A stretch of 64,000 nt of DNA, from NCBI GenBank assembly GCA_019636615.1, contig JAHBXF010000001.1, positions 620,001 to 684,000 of the forward strand, written 5' to 3'. Both the position numbers and the translations under genes were made by a program. Of this stretch, positions 1 through 9,036 are shown piece by piece; the first letter of the stretch is position 1; each line of letters begins with the position of its first letter. Under the pieces are notes generated by a model. The model saw only the letters and a program-made list of their open reading frames with translations, made no database searches and was not told where the DNA came from. The stretch is from Phycisphaeraceae bacterium. GTDB taxonomy: Bacteria > Planctomycetota > Phycisphaerae > Phycisphaerales > UBA1924.

Positions 1-154
1 TATACCGGGTCGAGATCAGGTGTTTCACCTCGACCAGTTCGTCAAAGAACCGGTAGTCGTCGGCCCGAACCCCGAGCCTGTGAGAGGCCGCCAGCGTCGC
101 CGCCAGCCCGGTGATGCCGAAGATCGCAAAGAGCAGATTCTGCCGAGTCGACAC
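1..154 (-). CDS. N-terminus of a probable secreted S41-type (C-terminal processing) peptidase, partial
   Basis: Only the first 51 codons lie in the window; the gene runs off the left edge. The GTG start at 154 is preceded by a good ribosome site (AGGAGA, 5-6 bases upstream). The product opens with a short hydrophobic segment (LLFAIFGITGLAATLAA) that could be a signal anchor, followed by DDYRFFDELVEVKHLISTRY. An aromatic and acidic stretch of this kind, ending in a tyrosine after the export signal, is typical of the start of S41/Ctp peptidases ahead of their PDZ domain. The family call is inference from this short segment, as no catalytic residue is visible. It is divergent from hflX. Confidence 0.5.
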   Translation of the reverse strand, partial: MSTRQNLLFAIFGITGLAATLAASHRLGVRADDYRFFDELVEVKHLISTRY

Positions 155-372
155 GGTGGTTCTCCTGATCTTCCCGCCGTCTTTTCCACGACTCACCAGC
201 GGGCGTACCGAATCAATACAGAACGATAGCGTCGCGGGTTCGCGCAGGAATTCCGCCCCGGGGCCATTCTCCGCGGCCCTTCCCCTACGATCCATCCACA
301 CACAGGCCGCCCGGCGTGGCGGCCTCACGCTTCGCGGCGCGCCGCCGCCGCTCTCCGCCTCTCCCCCCCACA

Positions 373-1788
373 ATGACCACAGAACGCACGACGATTGATG
401 TCCAGAGTGAACGGGTTGTTCTCGCCGCCGGGCGCCTGCCCGACTCGAACCACGACCCGCGCGATCCCTTCGGCGAACTGCGTTCCCTGGCCGAGCAGGC
501 GGGGGCAACGGTCGTCGGCGAACTGTCGCAGCGCCTCGAACGCCGCGTGCCCGCCACTTTTCTGGGCAGCGGCAAGGTGCAGGAACTCAAGGCCCTGTGC
601 GAAGAGACCCGGGCCAGCACCATCATCTTTGACCACGACCTCTCGCCCAAGCAGATCAGCAACATCGAGAAGGCAACCCTGCGCAAAGTGCTCGACCGCA
701 GCGAACTCATCCTCGACATCTTCGCCAGCCGCGCCGCCACGGCCGAGGCCAAACTGCAGGTTGAACTCGCGCAGATGGAATACACCTACCCGCGCCTCAA
801 GGCGATGTGGAGCCACCTGGAGCGCATCGTCGGCGGCATCGGCACGCGCGGCCCCGGCGAGCAGCAGTTGGAGATCGACCGTCGCCTCGTGCAACGCCGC
901 AAACTCGAACTGCAGCGTGATCTTGAGGTCATCCAGGCCCGAAAACGCCGCGAGGTCGCCGCGCGCAAGCGCGAACACTTCACCGTCGGCATCGTGGGCT
1001 ACACCAACGCGGGCAAGTCAACACTCTTCAACACGCTCACCGCGGGCGGCGCCTACGCCGACGACCGCCTCTTCGCCACGCTCATGACCCGCACACGCAC
1101 GTGGGATGTGGGCGGGGGCATCGACGTGATGCTCTCCGACACTGTCGGCTTTGTCCGCAACATCCCCCACCACCTGGTCGCTTCGTTCCGCGCCACCCTC
1201 GAAGAGGCCACGCACGCCGACGTGCTGCTCATCGTGCTCGATGTCTCCGACCCCGCGGCGGAACTGCAGTACCAGGTTGTCACCGGCGTGCTCGACGAAC
1301 TCGAAGAAGAACTGCGCGATTCGAGCCACGCCGAAGACCAGGCGTGGACCGCGCCCGAACGCATCGTGCTGCTCAACAAGATCGACCGCCTCGCCGACGC
1401 CGGCCAACTGCTGGCCTGGCAGGGCAAAATCCCCGGGGCGGTGCCCATCTGTGCGCTCGGGGGCGACGACCGACGCTCCGGCCTGCCGCAACTGGCCGCC
1501 ATGGTGCGCGCCCGCGCCGTGGGGCAGATGCAGGAGTACCGCATCACCGTGCCGCTGCGCGACTCTCGCACGGTGCACGCCATCGAGTCTCGCGCCACGG
1601 TCCTCGACCGCGAATACTCAGACGATCACGTGACGCTGCTGGCGCGCATCGGCGAGCGACAGGTCGCCGCGCTGCGTGCCGCGGGCGCGATGCTCGATGT
1701 CGCGCACCCCGACGGCACCCCCGTGCCCGTCGCCGGCGCACGCGCCGAGGGCTGGGCCCCCAAAGAGGACGAATCTTCGCGCACGTGA
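373..1788 (+). CDS. hflX: GTPase HflX
   Basis: Ribosome-associated GTPase of the HflX/Obg-HflX superfamily, which in other bacteria splits or rescues stalled 70S ribosomes under stress. From the ATG at 373 the protein is 471 residues. The N-terminal HflX domain includes the glycine-rich GTRGPGEQQLEIDRR segment. The G domain follows with G1 GYTNAGKS (about 209-216), G3 DTVG (about 256-259) and G4 NKID (about 335-338), then a C-terminal extension of about 90 residues. An in-frame GTG at 316 would add a low-complexity Arg/Pro-rich leader; I prefer 373 because the recognisable domain begins right after it. It is monocistronic, with a divergent peptidase gene upstream and a tRNA downstream. Confidence 0.95.
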   Translation: MTTERTTIDVQSERVVLAAGRLPDSNHDPRDPFGELRSLAEQAGATVVGELSQRLERRVPATFLGSGKVQELKALCEETRASTIIFDHDLSPKQISNIEKATLRKVLDRSELILDIFASRAATAEAKLQVELAQMEYTYPRLKAMWSHLERIVGGIGTRGPGEQQLEIDRRLVQRRKLELQRDLEVIQARKRREVAARKREHFTVGIVGYTNAGKSTLFNTLTAGGAYADDRLFATLMTRTRTWDVGGGIDVMLSDTVGFVRNIPHHLVASFRATLEEATHADVLLIVLDVSDPAAELQYQVVTGVLDELEEELRDSSHAEDQAWTAPERIVLLNKIDRLADAGQLLAWQGKIPGAVPICALGGDDRRSGLPQLAAMVRARAVGQMQEYRITVPLRDSRTVHAIESRATVLDREYSDDHVTLLARIGERQVAALRAAGAMLDVAHPDGTPVPVAGARAEGWAPKEDESSRT

Positions 1789-1939
1789 TCCGTGCAGACT
1801 CCGTACGCCCGCCCGCGGACGAAGGGCCCGATCGTGTATTCGTCGCAACAGCGCGGCCATGATGGCCCAAAGATGCTTCCCGAGATGGAAAGCCGTCCCG
1901 CCCCGGACAATACTTCGACCCTAAAGTTTTGTCCGTCTC

Positions 1940-2011
1940 GCCACCTTAGCTCAGCGGTAGAGCGATGCTTTCGTAAAGCATAGGTCTGGGGTTCAAATCC
2001 CCAAGGTGGCT
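1940..2011 (+). tRNA. tRNA-Thr (anticodon CGT)
   Basis: A full cloverleaf can be folded. The acceptor stem is GCCACCT/AGGTGGC and the D arm is GCTC-AGCGGTA-GAGC. The anticodon stem ATGCT/AGCAT has loop TTCGTAA, giving anticodon CGT, which reads ACG (threonine). The T arm is TGGGG-TTCAAAT-CCCCA, and T is the discriminator base. No CCA is encoded. The gene is 72 bases long and stands alone between hflX and a PEP-CTERM gene. Confidence 0.95.
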
Positions 2012-2138
2012 TTCAGGTTCGTGGCTCCCTCTGAGCGCTGCGATCCTTCCCCGATGTGCTCGATGTCAGATCTGTGCGCACCGAGTGCCGCCGTTGTGCC
2101 GTTGCACCTGTCGCCACGCGGCTCGACTCACACGCGCC

Positions 2139-2166
2139 AAAAAAACGCCACCTCATCGAGGTGGCG
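2139..2166 (-). terminator. Rho-independent terminator of the PEP-CTERM gene
   Basis: On the minus strand a near-perfect hairpin (CGCCACCTC, short loop, GAGGTGGCG) is followed by seven T residues. It lies 30 bases past the stop codon of the minus-strand gene at 2197-2769. Confidence 0.85.
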
Positions 2167-2196
2167 ATTGAGAACACAGAATGATGTTCCTTTCGC

Positions 2197-2769
2197 TCAG
2201 CGGCGGCGGCGCAGGGCCATCAGCCCGCCGAGGCCCGCAAGGCCGAGGGTGGCCGGCGCGGGAACCACGACAATCTCGGTGGTGAAGTACACCGTTGAAG
2301 CGTATGTTTCAGACCAGATGAACGCGGCGCCCGACATTTGTGGGAAGGTCCCCCAAGGACCGATGCCGTTGTTGCCGATGAAGCGCGGCGTTTCGGGGCT
2401 GATGCCGTAGTTGGTGCGGCTCACCGTCCAGTCGGTCGTGTTGGTCACGAGCAACTGCGAACCGTTCGTGAAGGTGCCGTCGGTCGAATCGAGCGTGAAG
2501 CGGCCGATGAACATCTCGGGGCGGCCCAGGTCCGTCGCGCGCACGTGCAGGTAGTACGTGCCCGCTTCGGTGAAGGTGAACCCGCCGGTGAATGTCGCCG
2601 GCCAACTGTTGCCGGTCAGGAAGGTTGTTCCCGCCGTCGTCGGCGACGTGCTGATCGAGGCGATGAACTGATTATCAACCGTCATCGCGGCGCTGAGCGT
2701 CACGGGCGCGGCGAAAGCCGTGCCAACAGCCACCATCAGCGCGCAACCGCCCACAAAAACACTGGTCAT
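2197..2769 (-). CDS. Secreted PEP-CTERM-type protein, function unknown
   Basis: A protein of 190 residues from the ATG at 2769, chosen because AGAGGAGAG lies just upstream and the signal peptide (MTSVFVGGCALMVAVGTAFA) starts there. The mature part is a Gly/Thr-rich, beta-looking domain without catalytic motifs I recognise. It contains TYYLHVRATD, reminiscent of pre-peptidase or carbohydrate-binding jelly-roll folds. The C-terminus is a PEP-CTERM-like sorting tail: VPAPAT, a hydrophobic helix, then RRRR. In the known system exosortase cleaves such tails and anchors or releases the protein at the surface; no exosortase is in this window. It has its own promoter and terminator. Confidence 0.85.
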   Translation of the reverse strand: MTSVFVGGCALMVAVGTAFAAPVTLSAAMTVDNQFIASISTSPTTAGTTFLTGNSWPATFTGGFTFTEAGTYYLHVRATDLGRPEMFIGRFTLDSTDGTFTNGSQLLVTNTTDWTVSRTNYGISPETPRFIGNNGIGPWGTFPQMSGAAFIWSETYASTVYFTTEIVVVPAPATLGLAGLGGLMALRRRR

Positions 2770-2809
2770 CTCTTCTCTCCTCTGTGCGGACCTTTTCGGA
2801 CCTCCTCCC

Positions 2810-2838
2810 ATGCTAACGCCGCGGCTTTTCTCTGTCAA
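2810..2838 (-). promoter_or_regulatory. Sigma-70-type promoter for the PEP-CTERM gene at 2197-2769
   Basis: Minus strand: a perfect -35 TTGACA (2838-2833), a 17-base spacer, then -10 TAGCAT (2815-2810). The start codon is about 40 bases further on. The match and spacing are those of a housekeeping promoter. Confidence 0.75.
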
Positions 2839-3153
2839 GACAAAAACTCGGGCGCCTGTTTCCCCTTCCCGGAATTTCGGGTCTGCCAGCGGCCTCTTCG
2901 CCCTTGATGGGCCACCACTTGAGTAGTTATAGGACTTCGCCGGGCATCAAGACAGCCCCGCGCGTGCCGCGACGTTCGGCCCCGACGCGGGCCGAATTTG
3001 AGCAACTATGAAGGAACTCGTGCGTCGATACTTCGTGGGCGGCCAAAGTCGGCCTCGCAACTTTCTCGCCCGCCGCACGTAAAACCCGTAGGATCAACCG
3101 CCTGCAAAGGCACTGCCCGCGCCCACCGGCGTGGCCACCCGGAGCCACTTTCC
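2839..3153. other. Gene-free stretch between divergent genes
   Basis: About 315 bases between the promoter of the minus-strand PEP-CTERM gene and the ATG at 3154. It should hold the promoter of the plus-strand gene, but I see no convincing -35/-10 pair and no strong hairpin. An in-frame extension of the downstream gene back to 2998 looks non-coding and lacks a ribosome site. Confidence 0.5.
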
Positions 3154-4152
3154 ATGAACACTCGGCTCACCTCCTCCGCACGTCTCCTTGCCATCGGCGC
3201 GGCATCGCTCGCGCTGGCGTCTGTCGCCGCGCCCTGCGCGGCACAGCAGGCGGCCGGCACGCCCGCGACGCGTTCGAGCGGCATCCCCCAGCGCGACACG
3301 CTGATGAAGATGCAGCGGCCCGTCACCATCACCTTCACCGACCAGCGCCTCGAAGACGTCATGCGCTTCCTCACCGAGGTCACCGGGGCCGACATGGAGG
3401 TGATGTGGCTCGACGAGCGCAACATGGTGGGCCTCGACAAAGACCGCACGGTGAACGTGCGCATCGACCGTCGCACCGCGCTGCAGGCCCTCGAGGCCGT
3501 GCTCGAACGCGCCGGCGGCGACTCGATGGGCGGCGGCGAGAGCACCTGGCAACTCAGCGAGCACGGCACGCTGCAGGTCGGCCCCAAAGAGAGGCTCAAC
3601 AAGTACAAGCGCGTCGAGGTCTACTCGATCCGCGATCTTCTGCTGGAACTGCCCGTCTTCAACAACGTGCCAGAGTTTGACCTTCAGAACGTGCTGCAGG
3701 GCGGCGGTCAGGGCGGTGGCGGCAGCGGCCAGAGCCCCTTCCGCGAAGCGCAGAACGCCGCGCCCACCACGCGCAGCGTTGATGAGCGCGCCCAGGACCT
3801 CATGGACCTCATCCGCGATCTTGTCGAGCGTGAGCAGTGGATAGAGAACGGCGGCGACGGCGCGAGCATGCGTTTCTTCCAGAGCAACCTTCTCGTCAAC
3901 GCGCCCGACTATGTTCACCGCCAACTCAACGGCTACCCCTACTGGCCCGCGTCGGCCACGCGTGTGAGCACGGTGAAGGGCCGCCGCTATGTCACGCTGG
4001 GCATGGAGGCCACAAACTCCACCATCTCCGGCATCGAGAATCAACCCGTCACGCCGCCCGGGGGCAGCACCGCGCCGGCCCCTGCCGGCCCCGGCGTCGA
4101 GCGCTTCGGGCCGGACGGCTCGCGCTCCACACCCGCCCGCAAGGGCGACTGA
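3154..4152 (+). CDS. Secreted protein with an STN/secretin-N-like domain
   Basis: A protein of 332 residues starting at a signal peptide (MNTRLTSSARLLAIGAASLALASVAAPCAAQ). Residues about 45-130 (ITFTDQRLEDVMRFLTEV, then VNVRIDRRTALQALEAVLER) have the beta-alpha-beta pattern of the STN domain found at the N-terminus of secretins and TonB-dependent receptors. Planctomycetes also have it in free-standing secreted proteins. A Gly-rich loop (GGGQGGGGSGQ) interrupts the middle. No secretin pore domain is present, so it is not a full GspD/PilQ. A terminator follows, so it is probably transcribed alone. The role is unknown; the domain call is from pattern only. Confidence 0.65.
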   Translation: MNTRLTSSARLLAIGAASLALASVAAPCAAQQAAGTPATRSSGIPQRDTLMKMQRPVTITFTDQRLEDVMRFLTEVTGADMEVMWLDERNMVGLDKDRTVNVRIDRRTALQALEAVLERAGGDSMGGGESTWQLSEHGTLQVGPKERLNKYKRVEVYSIRDLLLELPVFNNVPEFDLQNVLQGGGQGGGGSGQSPFREAQNAAPTTRSVDERAQDLMDLIRDLVEREQWIENGGDGASMRFFQSNLLVNAPDYVHRQLNGYPYWPASATRVSTVKGRRYVTLGMEATNSTISGIENQPVTPPGGSTAPAPAGPGVERFGPDGSRSTPARKGD

Positions 4153-4188
4153 GCACCCCGGCAGGCACGGCAGACCCATCACCGCCAC

Positions 4189-4224
4189 GCACGCCCGCCG
4201 CACCCGCGCGGGCGTGCTTTTTTT
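4189..4224 (+). terminator. Rho-independent terminator after the STN-like gene
   Basis: GCACGCCCG ... CGGGCGTGC stem followed by seven T residues, 37 bases after the stop codon at 4152. Confidence 0.9.
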
Positions 4225-4269
4225 CGCGGCCCGGCTCGCCGCGCGCCACGCTTCCGCAACAATCGACGC

Positions 4270-6003
4270 ATGCTCATTCCCACAGACTTTGTTCCCTTCG
4301 ACCTTGACGGCACGCGCTTCGAGGCGATCGAGCCTTACATCCGTGCGCTGCTCGAACGCCCCGTGACCACGCGTGAAGGCCTGGAGAAGTGGATCATCGA
4401 CCGCAGCGAACTCGCCGCGGCGTGCAGCGAGAGCAAGGCGAACCTGTACATCACGATGACGTGCGACACCGACGACAAGAACGCCTCGCGGGCGTATCTG
4501 AAGTATGTGGAAGAGGTCGCGCCCAAACTCACCCCCCTCTTCTTCGAACTCGACAAGCGCCTGGTGCACCTGGCCGACTCCATCCCCCTCGATCCCTCCC
4601 GCTACGCGGTGCTGGTGCGCGGGGCCCGGGCGGATGTCGAACTCTACCGCGACGAGAACGTGCCCCTGGAGACGCGGATCGCGGTGCTGAGCCAGAAGTA
4701 CGACGAGGTTTCGGGCGCGATGACGGTCGAGTTCGAGGGGCGCGAGCAGACCCTGCCGCAGATGGCCCGCTACCAGGAATCAACCGACCGCGCCGTGCGC
4801 GAGGGCGCGTGGCGCGCCGTGACCGCCCGCAGGCTGCGCGACGCCCAGAAGATCGACGCCATCTACGACGAGATGGTCGCCCTTCGAACCCGGATCGCCG
4901 CCAACGCGGGCTTCGAGACCTTCGTGCCCTACGCCTACAAGAGCAAGCACCGCTTCGACTATGGCCCGAAAGAGTGCCGCGCCTTTCACCAGGCCTGCGC
5001 CCAGGCCGTCGTGCCCCTGGCGCGATCACTGGAGCGAGAGCGAGCGCGCCACCTGAACGTCGATCGCCTCCGCCCGTGGGACCTTGGCGTAGACGTCAAG
5101 GGACGTCAGCCGCTGCGACCTTTCCGCAACGGGGCGGAACTTGTCTCACGAACGCTCGCTGCCTTTGAACGCCTCGACCCGCGCCTGGCCGACCTCTTCC
5201 GCCAGTTGGGCGACGGCAGCGAGTGCCGCGGCGCACGCGACGGCGCCAACTTCGACCTCGACTCGCGGCGCGGCAAGGCCCCCGGCGGGTACCAGTACAT
5301 GCGCGACCGCAGCCGCCGCCCCTTCATCTTCATGAACGCCGCGGGCCTGCAGCGTGACGTTGAAACCATGGTGCACGAGGCGGGGCACGCCTTTCACTCG
5401 ATGCTCTGCCGCGAAGAACCCCTCACCGAATACCGCACGGCCCCGATCGAGTTCTGCGAAGTGGCGAGCATGGCCATGGAACTGCTCTCGATGCCGCACT
5501 GGAAGGGCACGGTGTACGAACGCGAGGAAGAGTTCGCCCGGGCGTGCAGGCAGAACATCAAGTCGGCCCTGGTCATGCTGCCGTGGACCGCGCAGATCGA
5601 CGCTTTTCAGCACTGGGTCTACGAGCACCCCGGCCACACCGCGGCCCAGCGCCGGCAGGCCTGGCTCGAACTCGACGCCACCTTCGGGGCTGATGTCTCA
5701 TGGGACGGCATCGAAGACGCGCGTGCCCATCTGTGGCACCGCCAACTGCACATCTTCGGCCTGCCCTTCTACTACATCGAATACGGCATCGCACGCCTCG
5801 GGGCGCTGCAGTTGTGGCTCATCGCGCTCGAAGAGGGCGAGAAGAAGGCCATCGACCTCTACACCCGCGCCCTCTCGCTGGGCGGCTCTCGCCCCCTGCC
5901 CGATCTCTTCGCCGCATGCGGGCTCGAGTTCGACTTCGGCCCAGACCGCGTGAAACGCCTTGCCGACCGCGCGGCACGCGAACTCGAGAAGTTCCCCGAA
6001 TAA
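4270..6003 (+). CDS. M3 family (PepF-like) oligoendopeptidase
   Basis: A 577-residue zinc metallopeptidase of the M3/thimet oligopeptidase clan, close in length to bacterial oligoendopeptidase F (about 560-610). The zinc motif HEAGHAFHSM is at about residue 369. The downstream glutamate motif, EFCEVASMAMELLS, follows about 25 residues later, as in the family. The substrate-pocket region (HIFGLPFYYIEYGIARLGALQLW) is near the C-terminus. There is no signal peptide, so it should act in the cytoplasm on short peptides. It begins at an ATG and follows a terminator, so it is probably monocistronic. Confidence 0.92.
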   Translation: MLIPTDFVPFDLDGTRFEAIEPYIRALLERPVTTREGLEKWIIDRSELAAACSESKANLYITMTCDTDDKNASRAYLKYVEEVAPKLTPLFFELDKRLVHLADSIPLDPSRYAVLVRGARADVELYRDENVPLETRIAVLSQKYDEVSGAMTVEFEGREQTLPQMARYQESTDRAVREGAWRAVTARRLRDAQKIDAIYDEMVALRTRIAANAGFETFVPYAYKSKHRFDYGPKECRAFHQACAQAVVPLARSLERERARHLNVDRLRPWDLGVDVKGRQPLRPFRNGAELVSRTLAAFERLDPRLADLFRQLGDGSECRGARDGANFDLDSRRGKAPGGYQYMRDRSRRPFIFMNAAGLQRDVETMVHEAGHAFHSMLCREEPLTEYRTAPIEFCEVASMAMELLSMPHWKGTVYEREEEFARACRQNIKSALVMLPWTAQIDAFQHWVYEHPGHTAAQRRQAWLELDATFGADVSWDGIEDARAHLWHRQLHIFGLPFYYIEYGIARLGALQLWLIALEEGEKKAIDLYTRALSLGGSRPLPDLFAACGLEFDFGPDRVKRLADRAARELEKFPE

Positions 6004-6008
6004 GCCGC

Positions 6009-6040
6009 GCCCCGCCCCTCGCGGACCCGCGGCGCGGGGC
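6009..6040. terminator. GC-rich nested hairpin between convergent genes
   Basis: Outer stem GCCCCGC/GCGGGGC encloses an inner stem CGCGG/CCGCG. It lies between the convergent stops at 6003 and 6048. There is no T run on either side, so termination activity is only plausible. Confidence 0.4.
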
Positions 6041-6047
6041 AAATCCT

Positions 6048-6638
6048 TCACATAAGGTCGATGCGCGGGCGGTCTTTGATTTTTCTGGCCGGGCTGCCCA
6101 CGTTGATCGACCAGGGCTCAAGATCGCGGAAGGCCGAAGACCGCGCCCCCAGCAGCGCCCCCTCGTGCAGCGTGACGCTGGGCCCCACGAACGAATCGGC
6201 CAGCAGCCACGCGTCGTCCTTGAGCGTGATGGGCGGGCGCAGCAGCGGCAGCGCCTTGCTGTTCAGGTCGTGGCTGCCCGCGCACAGGTGCGCGTACTGG
6301 CTCAGGCACACGCGGTTGTGCAGCGTGATGCGCCCCAGCGCGTAGATGATGCTGTGATCGCCCAGGGCGCAGTTGTCGCCGCAGGAGAAGTTCCAGGGGC
6401 ACTCGAAGTGCACCGTGCGCCGGATGCGGCTGTTCGCGCCGACCTTGGCCCCAAAGAGCCGCAGCAGCGCGGCCCGATAGCCGTACCACGTGGGGAACGA
6501 GAACCGGAAGAGTGTGTGCTCGACCAGGGCCCAGGCCAGGCGCGCGACCTGCTCCCACCGCGGGTAGGGCGACTTGTAGCGGTCCTCCTCGCTCACCTGC
6601 GGGATCGTCGCCGGGGTCTGTGGATCGTGGGTGTCCAT
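6048..6638 (-). CDS. WcaF-like hexapeptide-repeat acyltransferase
   Basis: A 196-residue protein of the left-handed beta-helix (LbH) acetyltransferase family, resembling WcaF-type enzymes that acetylate sugars of exopolysaccharides. After an N-terminal helix, hexapeptide repeats run from FGAKVGANSRIRRTVHFECP through WLLADSFVGPSVTLHEGALLGARS. It ends with NVGSPARKIKDRPR, the standard LbH C-terminal GxPAK/R motif. The repeat stretch SQYAHLCAGSHDLNS carries the presumed catalytic His. It lies 18 bases after the double GT2 gene on the same strand and is probably co-transcribed with it, which places both in surface-polysaccharide assembly. Confidence 0.85.
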   Translation of the reverse strand: MDTHDPQTPATIPQVSEEDRYKSPYPRWEQVARLAWALVEHTLFRFSFPTWYGYRAALLRLFGAKVGANSRIRRTVHFECPWNFSCGDNCALGDHSIIYALGRITLHNRVCLSQYAHLCAGSHDLNSKALPLLRPPITLKDDAWLLADSFVGPSVTLHEGALLGARSSAFRDLEPWSINVGSPARKIKDRPRIDLM

Positions 6639-6656
6639 GGTGCGTGAGCCGTGCGG

Positions 6657-8906
6657 TCAGGGGATCTGCCGGTCCTGCTTCTCGCGCCGCACGGCGATCA
6701 TCTCGCGGAACTTGGCGATCGAGACAAACTCATACCACGAGAGCAGCCGGCACATGACCAGGCCCGGGTACCCGTCCAGGAACCCGCGCTGGAAGATGTA
6801 CGAATAGATGAAACGCAGCGTGGGGCGGAAGGGGAGTTTGCGGCCGAACCGCTTGATCCATCGGCGACGCTCGATCGGGCCGCCGAACAGGCTGGCGTTC
6901 ACGGCGCCCACGTCGCCCGCCTCCATCGCGTGCGCTTCCCACGTGGTGTAGCGGTTGTGCTTCTCGATCCACGCGGAAAGATCCGGGTAGGCGTAGTGCA
7001 GGAACTCGTGCCGCAGATACCCCGCCTCGCCCGTGGAGAGCACGATGTGCTCGTGCACCTCGTTGTCGCCGCTGCCGGTGTCGCCCAGGTTGCCGATGCG
7101 TTCATAGCGGCCCAGCCGGTGCTTGAGCAGGCGCACGTTCCACGACGGGTAATAGCCGCACCCCTTGAGCCACCGCCCGAGGAACATGAACCGCCGGTTG
7201 ACCCAGTACCCGTCGCCGCACCCCGAGCGGGCCGCGCCCTCTGGCCGCCACTCGCCGGTCACAACCCGGCGGATCTCCTCGGCCAGTTCGGGCGTCATGT
7301 ACTCGTCCGCGTCCAGGATCATCACCCATTCGTTCTTCCAGGGGATCTGATCAAGGGCCCAGTTCTTCTTCTTGGGCCAGCCGGTGGCGCGGTTGTAGTT
7401 GAACTGGTACACGTCCGCGCCCATCGCCTGCGAGAGTTCGATGGTGCGGTCGGATGAACGGCTGTCGACCACCACCAGTTCCGTCGCCCAGTTGCAGCGG
7501 CGAAGACACTCGATGATGTTGCGCTCTTCATTCTTCACCGGCACCAGGATCGACACCGGCACCGACTGGTACGCCGGCCACGTGCCGGGCACGTTGATGT
7601 GCGGCTTGAGTTCTTCGCGCAGACGGTCCGCGTCGGCGTGACGGGGCTCGGGCGCGGGGGGCGGCTCTTGCGTCTGCGGCAGGGGCTCGACCACCACCTG
7701 CGTCCGATCGATCGCGGGCTCGGGCGTCTTGAGCGGGGCCGTGCCCGGCTCGTGCGCGTGGTAAGGCGGCGTGAGCACCTTCGGCGGCGGCGGCGGCACC
7801 GGGTTGGCCGGGGGCGCTTCCGCGGCGCCGTTGACCCGCGGCGGCGCGCTGTGGGCCGGCGAATGAATCGTCCGCTCGCCCGGCAGCGGCATGAGCACCG
7901 GCCCGGCCACCGTGGCCGTGGTGTTCACCATCCGCCCTTCCGGAATCGCCAGGCCCTTGGCTGGGTCTCGCTCGAGTTTGCTCGTGTCTTCCTCGATGTG
8001 CAGCGCGCGGATTTCGGCGAGTTTCAGCGAGATCAGCAGGTCGTACATCGACAAAAGCAGGCAGAACCGCAGGCCCGTCGTGCCGTCTAAAAAGCCAAGC
8101 CGCAGCACGTACATGTAGAAGAAGCGCCACACCCCCGAGAGGGGCAGCCGCGGCAGCACATTGCGCTTCAGCCAGCGCCGCGTGGCGATGCCCCGCTCCA
8201 GCGGCCCGGCCGCCTCGCCCCGCTTGAAGATGCGCTCGCGGGTGAGTTCGCGCGCCTCCAGCGTTGAATACCGGTTGTGCTTGGCGATGAGGTGCTCAAG
8301 CCCGCGCCGGTCCTCGTGGTTCATGAGTTTGCGAAGGCGGCCCGTGGGCCCGTTCACGATCATGTGCTCGTGAACTTCGCGCTCTTCATAGCGCGCCGTG
8401 CCCCGCTTGAACATGCGCAGGTTGTAACTGGGGAAGTAGCCGCAGTGGCGGATGGGCTTGCCCAGAAAGAAGGTGATGCGGTTGACGTAGTACCCCGACT
8501 CGGGCACCGACGCCGCCGGCCTTGCCGCCAGGGCCATCAGTTCGTCGCGCAGTTCCGGCGTGATGGATTCGTCCGCGTCAAGAATGAACACCCAGTCCGC
8601 CTTCAGCGGCAGGTTGTCCAGAGCCCAGTTCTTCTGCTTGGCATACCCCAGCCATGACCGCGTGACGACCTTGGCCCCCATGGATTCCGCCACCTCGCGC
8701 GTGCGGTCGGTCGACTCCGAATCCACGATGTACACGTTGTCGGCCCAATCAACCACGCTGCGGATGGCCGCGGGCAGGTTCAACTCTTCGTTGAACGTGG
8801 GGATGATCACCTCGATGTTGGACCGAGGCCGCTCCGTCACCCGATCAGGGGTGCTCGCGGTCTGGGTGCTGGTCTGGTTCTGTGAGTCGTTCACGCGGCT
8901 CCCCAT
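6657..8906 (-). CDS. Tandem two-domain GT2 (WaaE/KdtX-like) glycosyltransferase
   Basis: A protein of 749 residues with two complete GT2 catalytic domains. Domain 1 (about 30-310) has IIPTFNEE, IVDSESTDRT and the metal-binding ILDADES. Domain 2 (about 480-749) has LVPVKNEE, VVDSRSSDRT and ILDADEY. Each ends with the same kind of tail (R-F-x-Y-x-Y...GFLDG...GL...LLS.Y), so the duplication covers the whole enzyme. The joining segment of about 160 residues is Pro/Ala-rich and probably disordered. Single-domain relatives add glucose or heptose to lipopolysaccharide core. Start: ATG at 8906; an in-frame GTG at 8894 behind GGGGAG is an alternative. It is followed at 18 bases by the WcaF-like gene. 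Confidence 0.88.
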   Translation of the reverse strand: MGSRVNDSQNQTSTQTASTPDRVTERPRSNIEVIIPTFNEELNLPAAIRSVVDWADNVYIVDSESTDRTREVAESMGAKVVTRSWLGYAKQKNWALDNLPLKADWVFILDADESITPELRDELMALAARPAASVPESGYYVNRITFFLGKPIRHCGYFPSYNLRMFKRGTARYEEREVHEHMIVNGPTGRLRKLMNHEDRRGLEHLIAKHNRYSTLEARELTRERIFKRGEAAGPLERGIATRRWLKRNVLPRLPLSGVWRFFYMYVLRLGFLDGTTGLRFCLLLSMYDLLISLKLAEIRALHIEEDTSKLERDPAKGLAIPEGRMVNTTATVAGPVLMPLPGERTIHSPAHSAPPRVNGAAEAPPANPVPPPPPKVLTPPYHAHEPGTAPLKTPEPAIDRTQVVVEPLPQTQEPPPAPEPRHADADRLREELKPHINVPGTWPAYQSVPVSILVPVKNEERNIIECLRRCNWATELVVVDSRSSDRTIELSQAMGADVYQFNYNRATGWPKKKNWALDQIPWKNEWVMILDADEYMTPELAEEIRRVVTGEWRPEGAARSGCGDGYWVNRRFMFLGRWLKGCGYYPSWNVRLLKHRLGRYERIGNLGDTGSGDNEVHEHIVLSTGEAGYLRHEFLHYAYPDLSAWIEKHNRYTTWEAHAMEAGDVGAVNASLFGGPIERRRWIKRFGRKLPFRPTLRFIYSYIFQRGFLDGYPGLVMCRLLSWYEFVSIAKFREMIAVRREKQDRQIP

Positions 8907-9036
8907 CCTCGCTCTTGGTCATCTCGCCGCCGTCCCGGCGGTTCACAGCGCGAGTATATCGGTCGCGGGGTGGGTCGTGTTCGACCCAAGGCCATTCACT
9001 CGGCGCAGAAAACGCCTCGGGCCCTCCCCCGGCGCT

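Noticed and set aside
2998..3153. N-terminal extension of the STN-like protein
   Set aside because: The signal peptide starts at 3154 and the extension is not typical of one.
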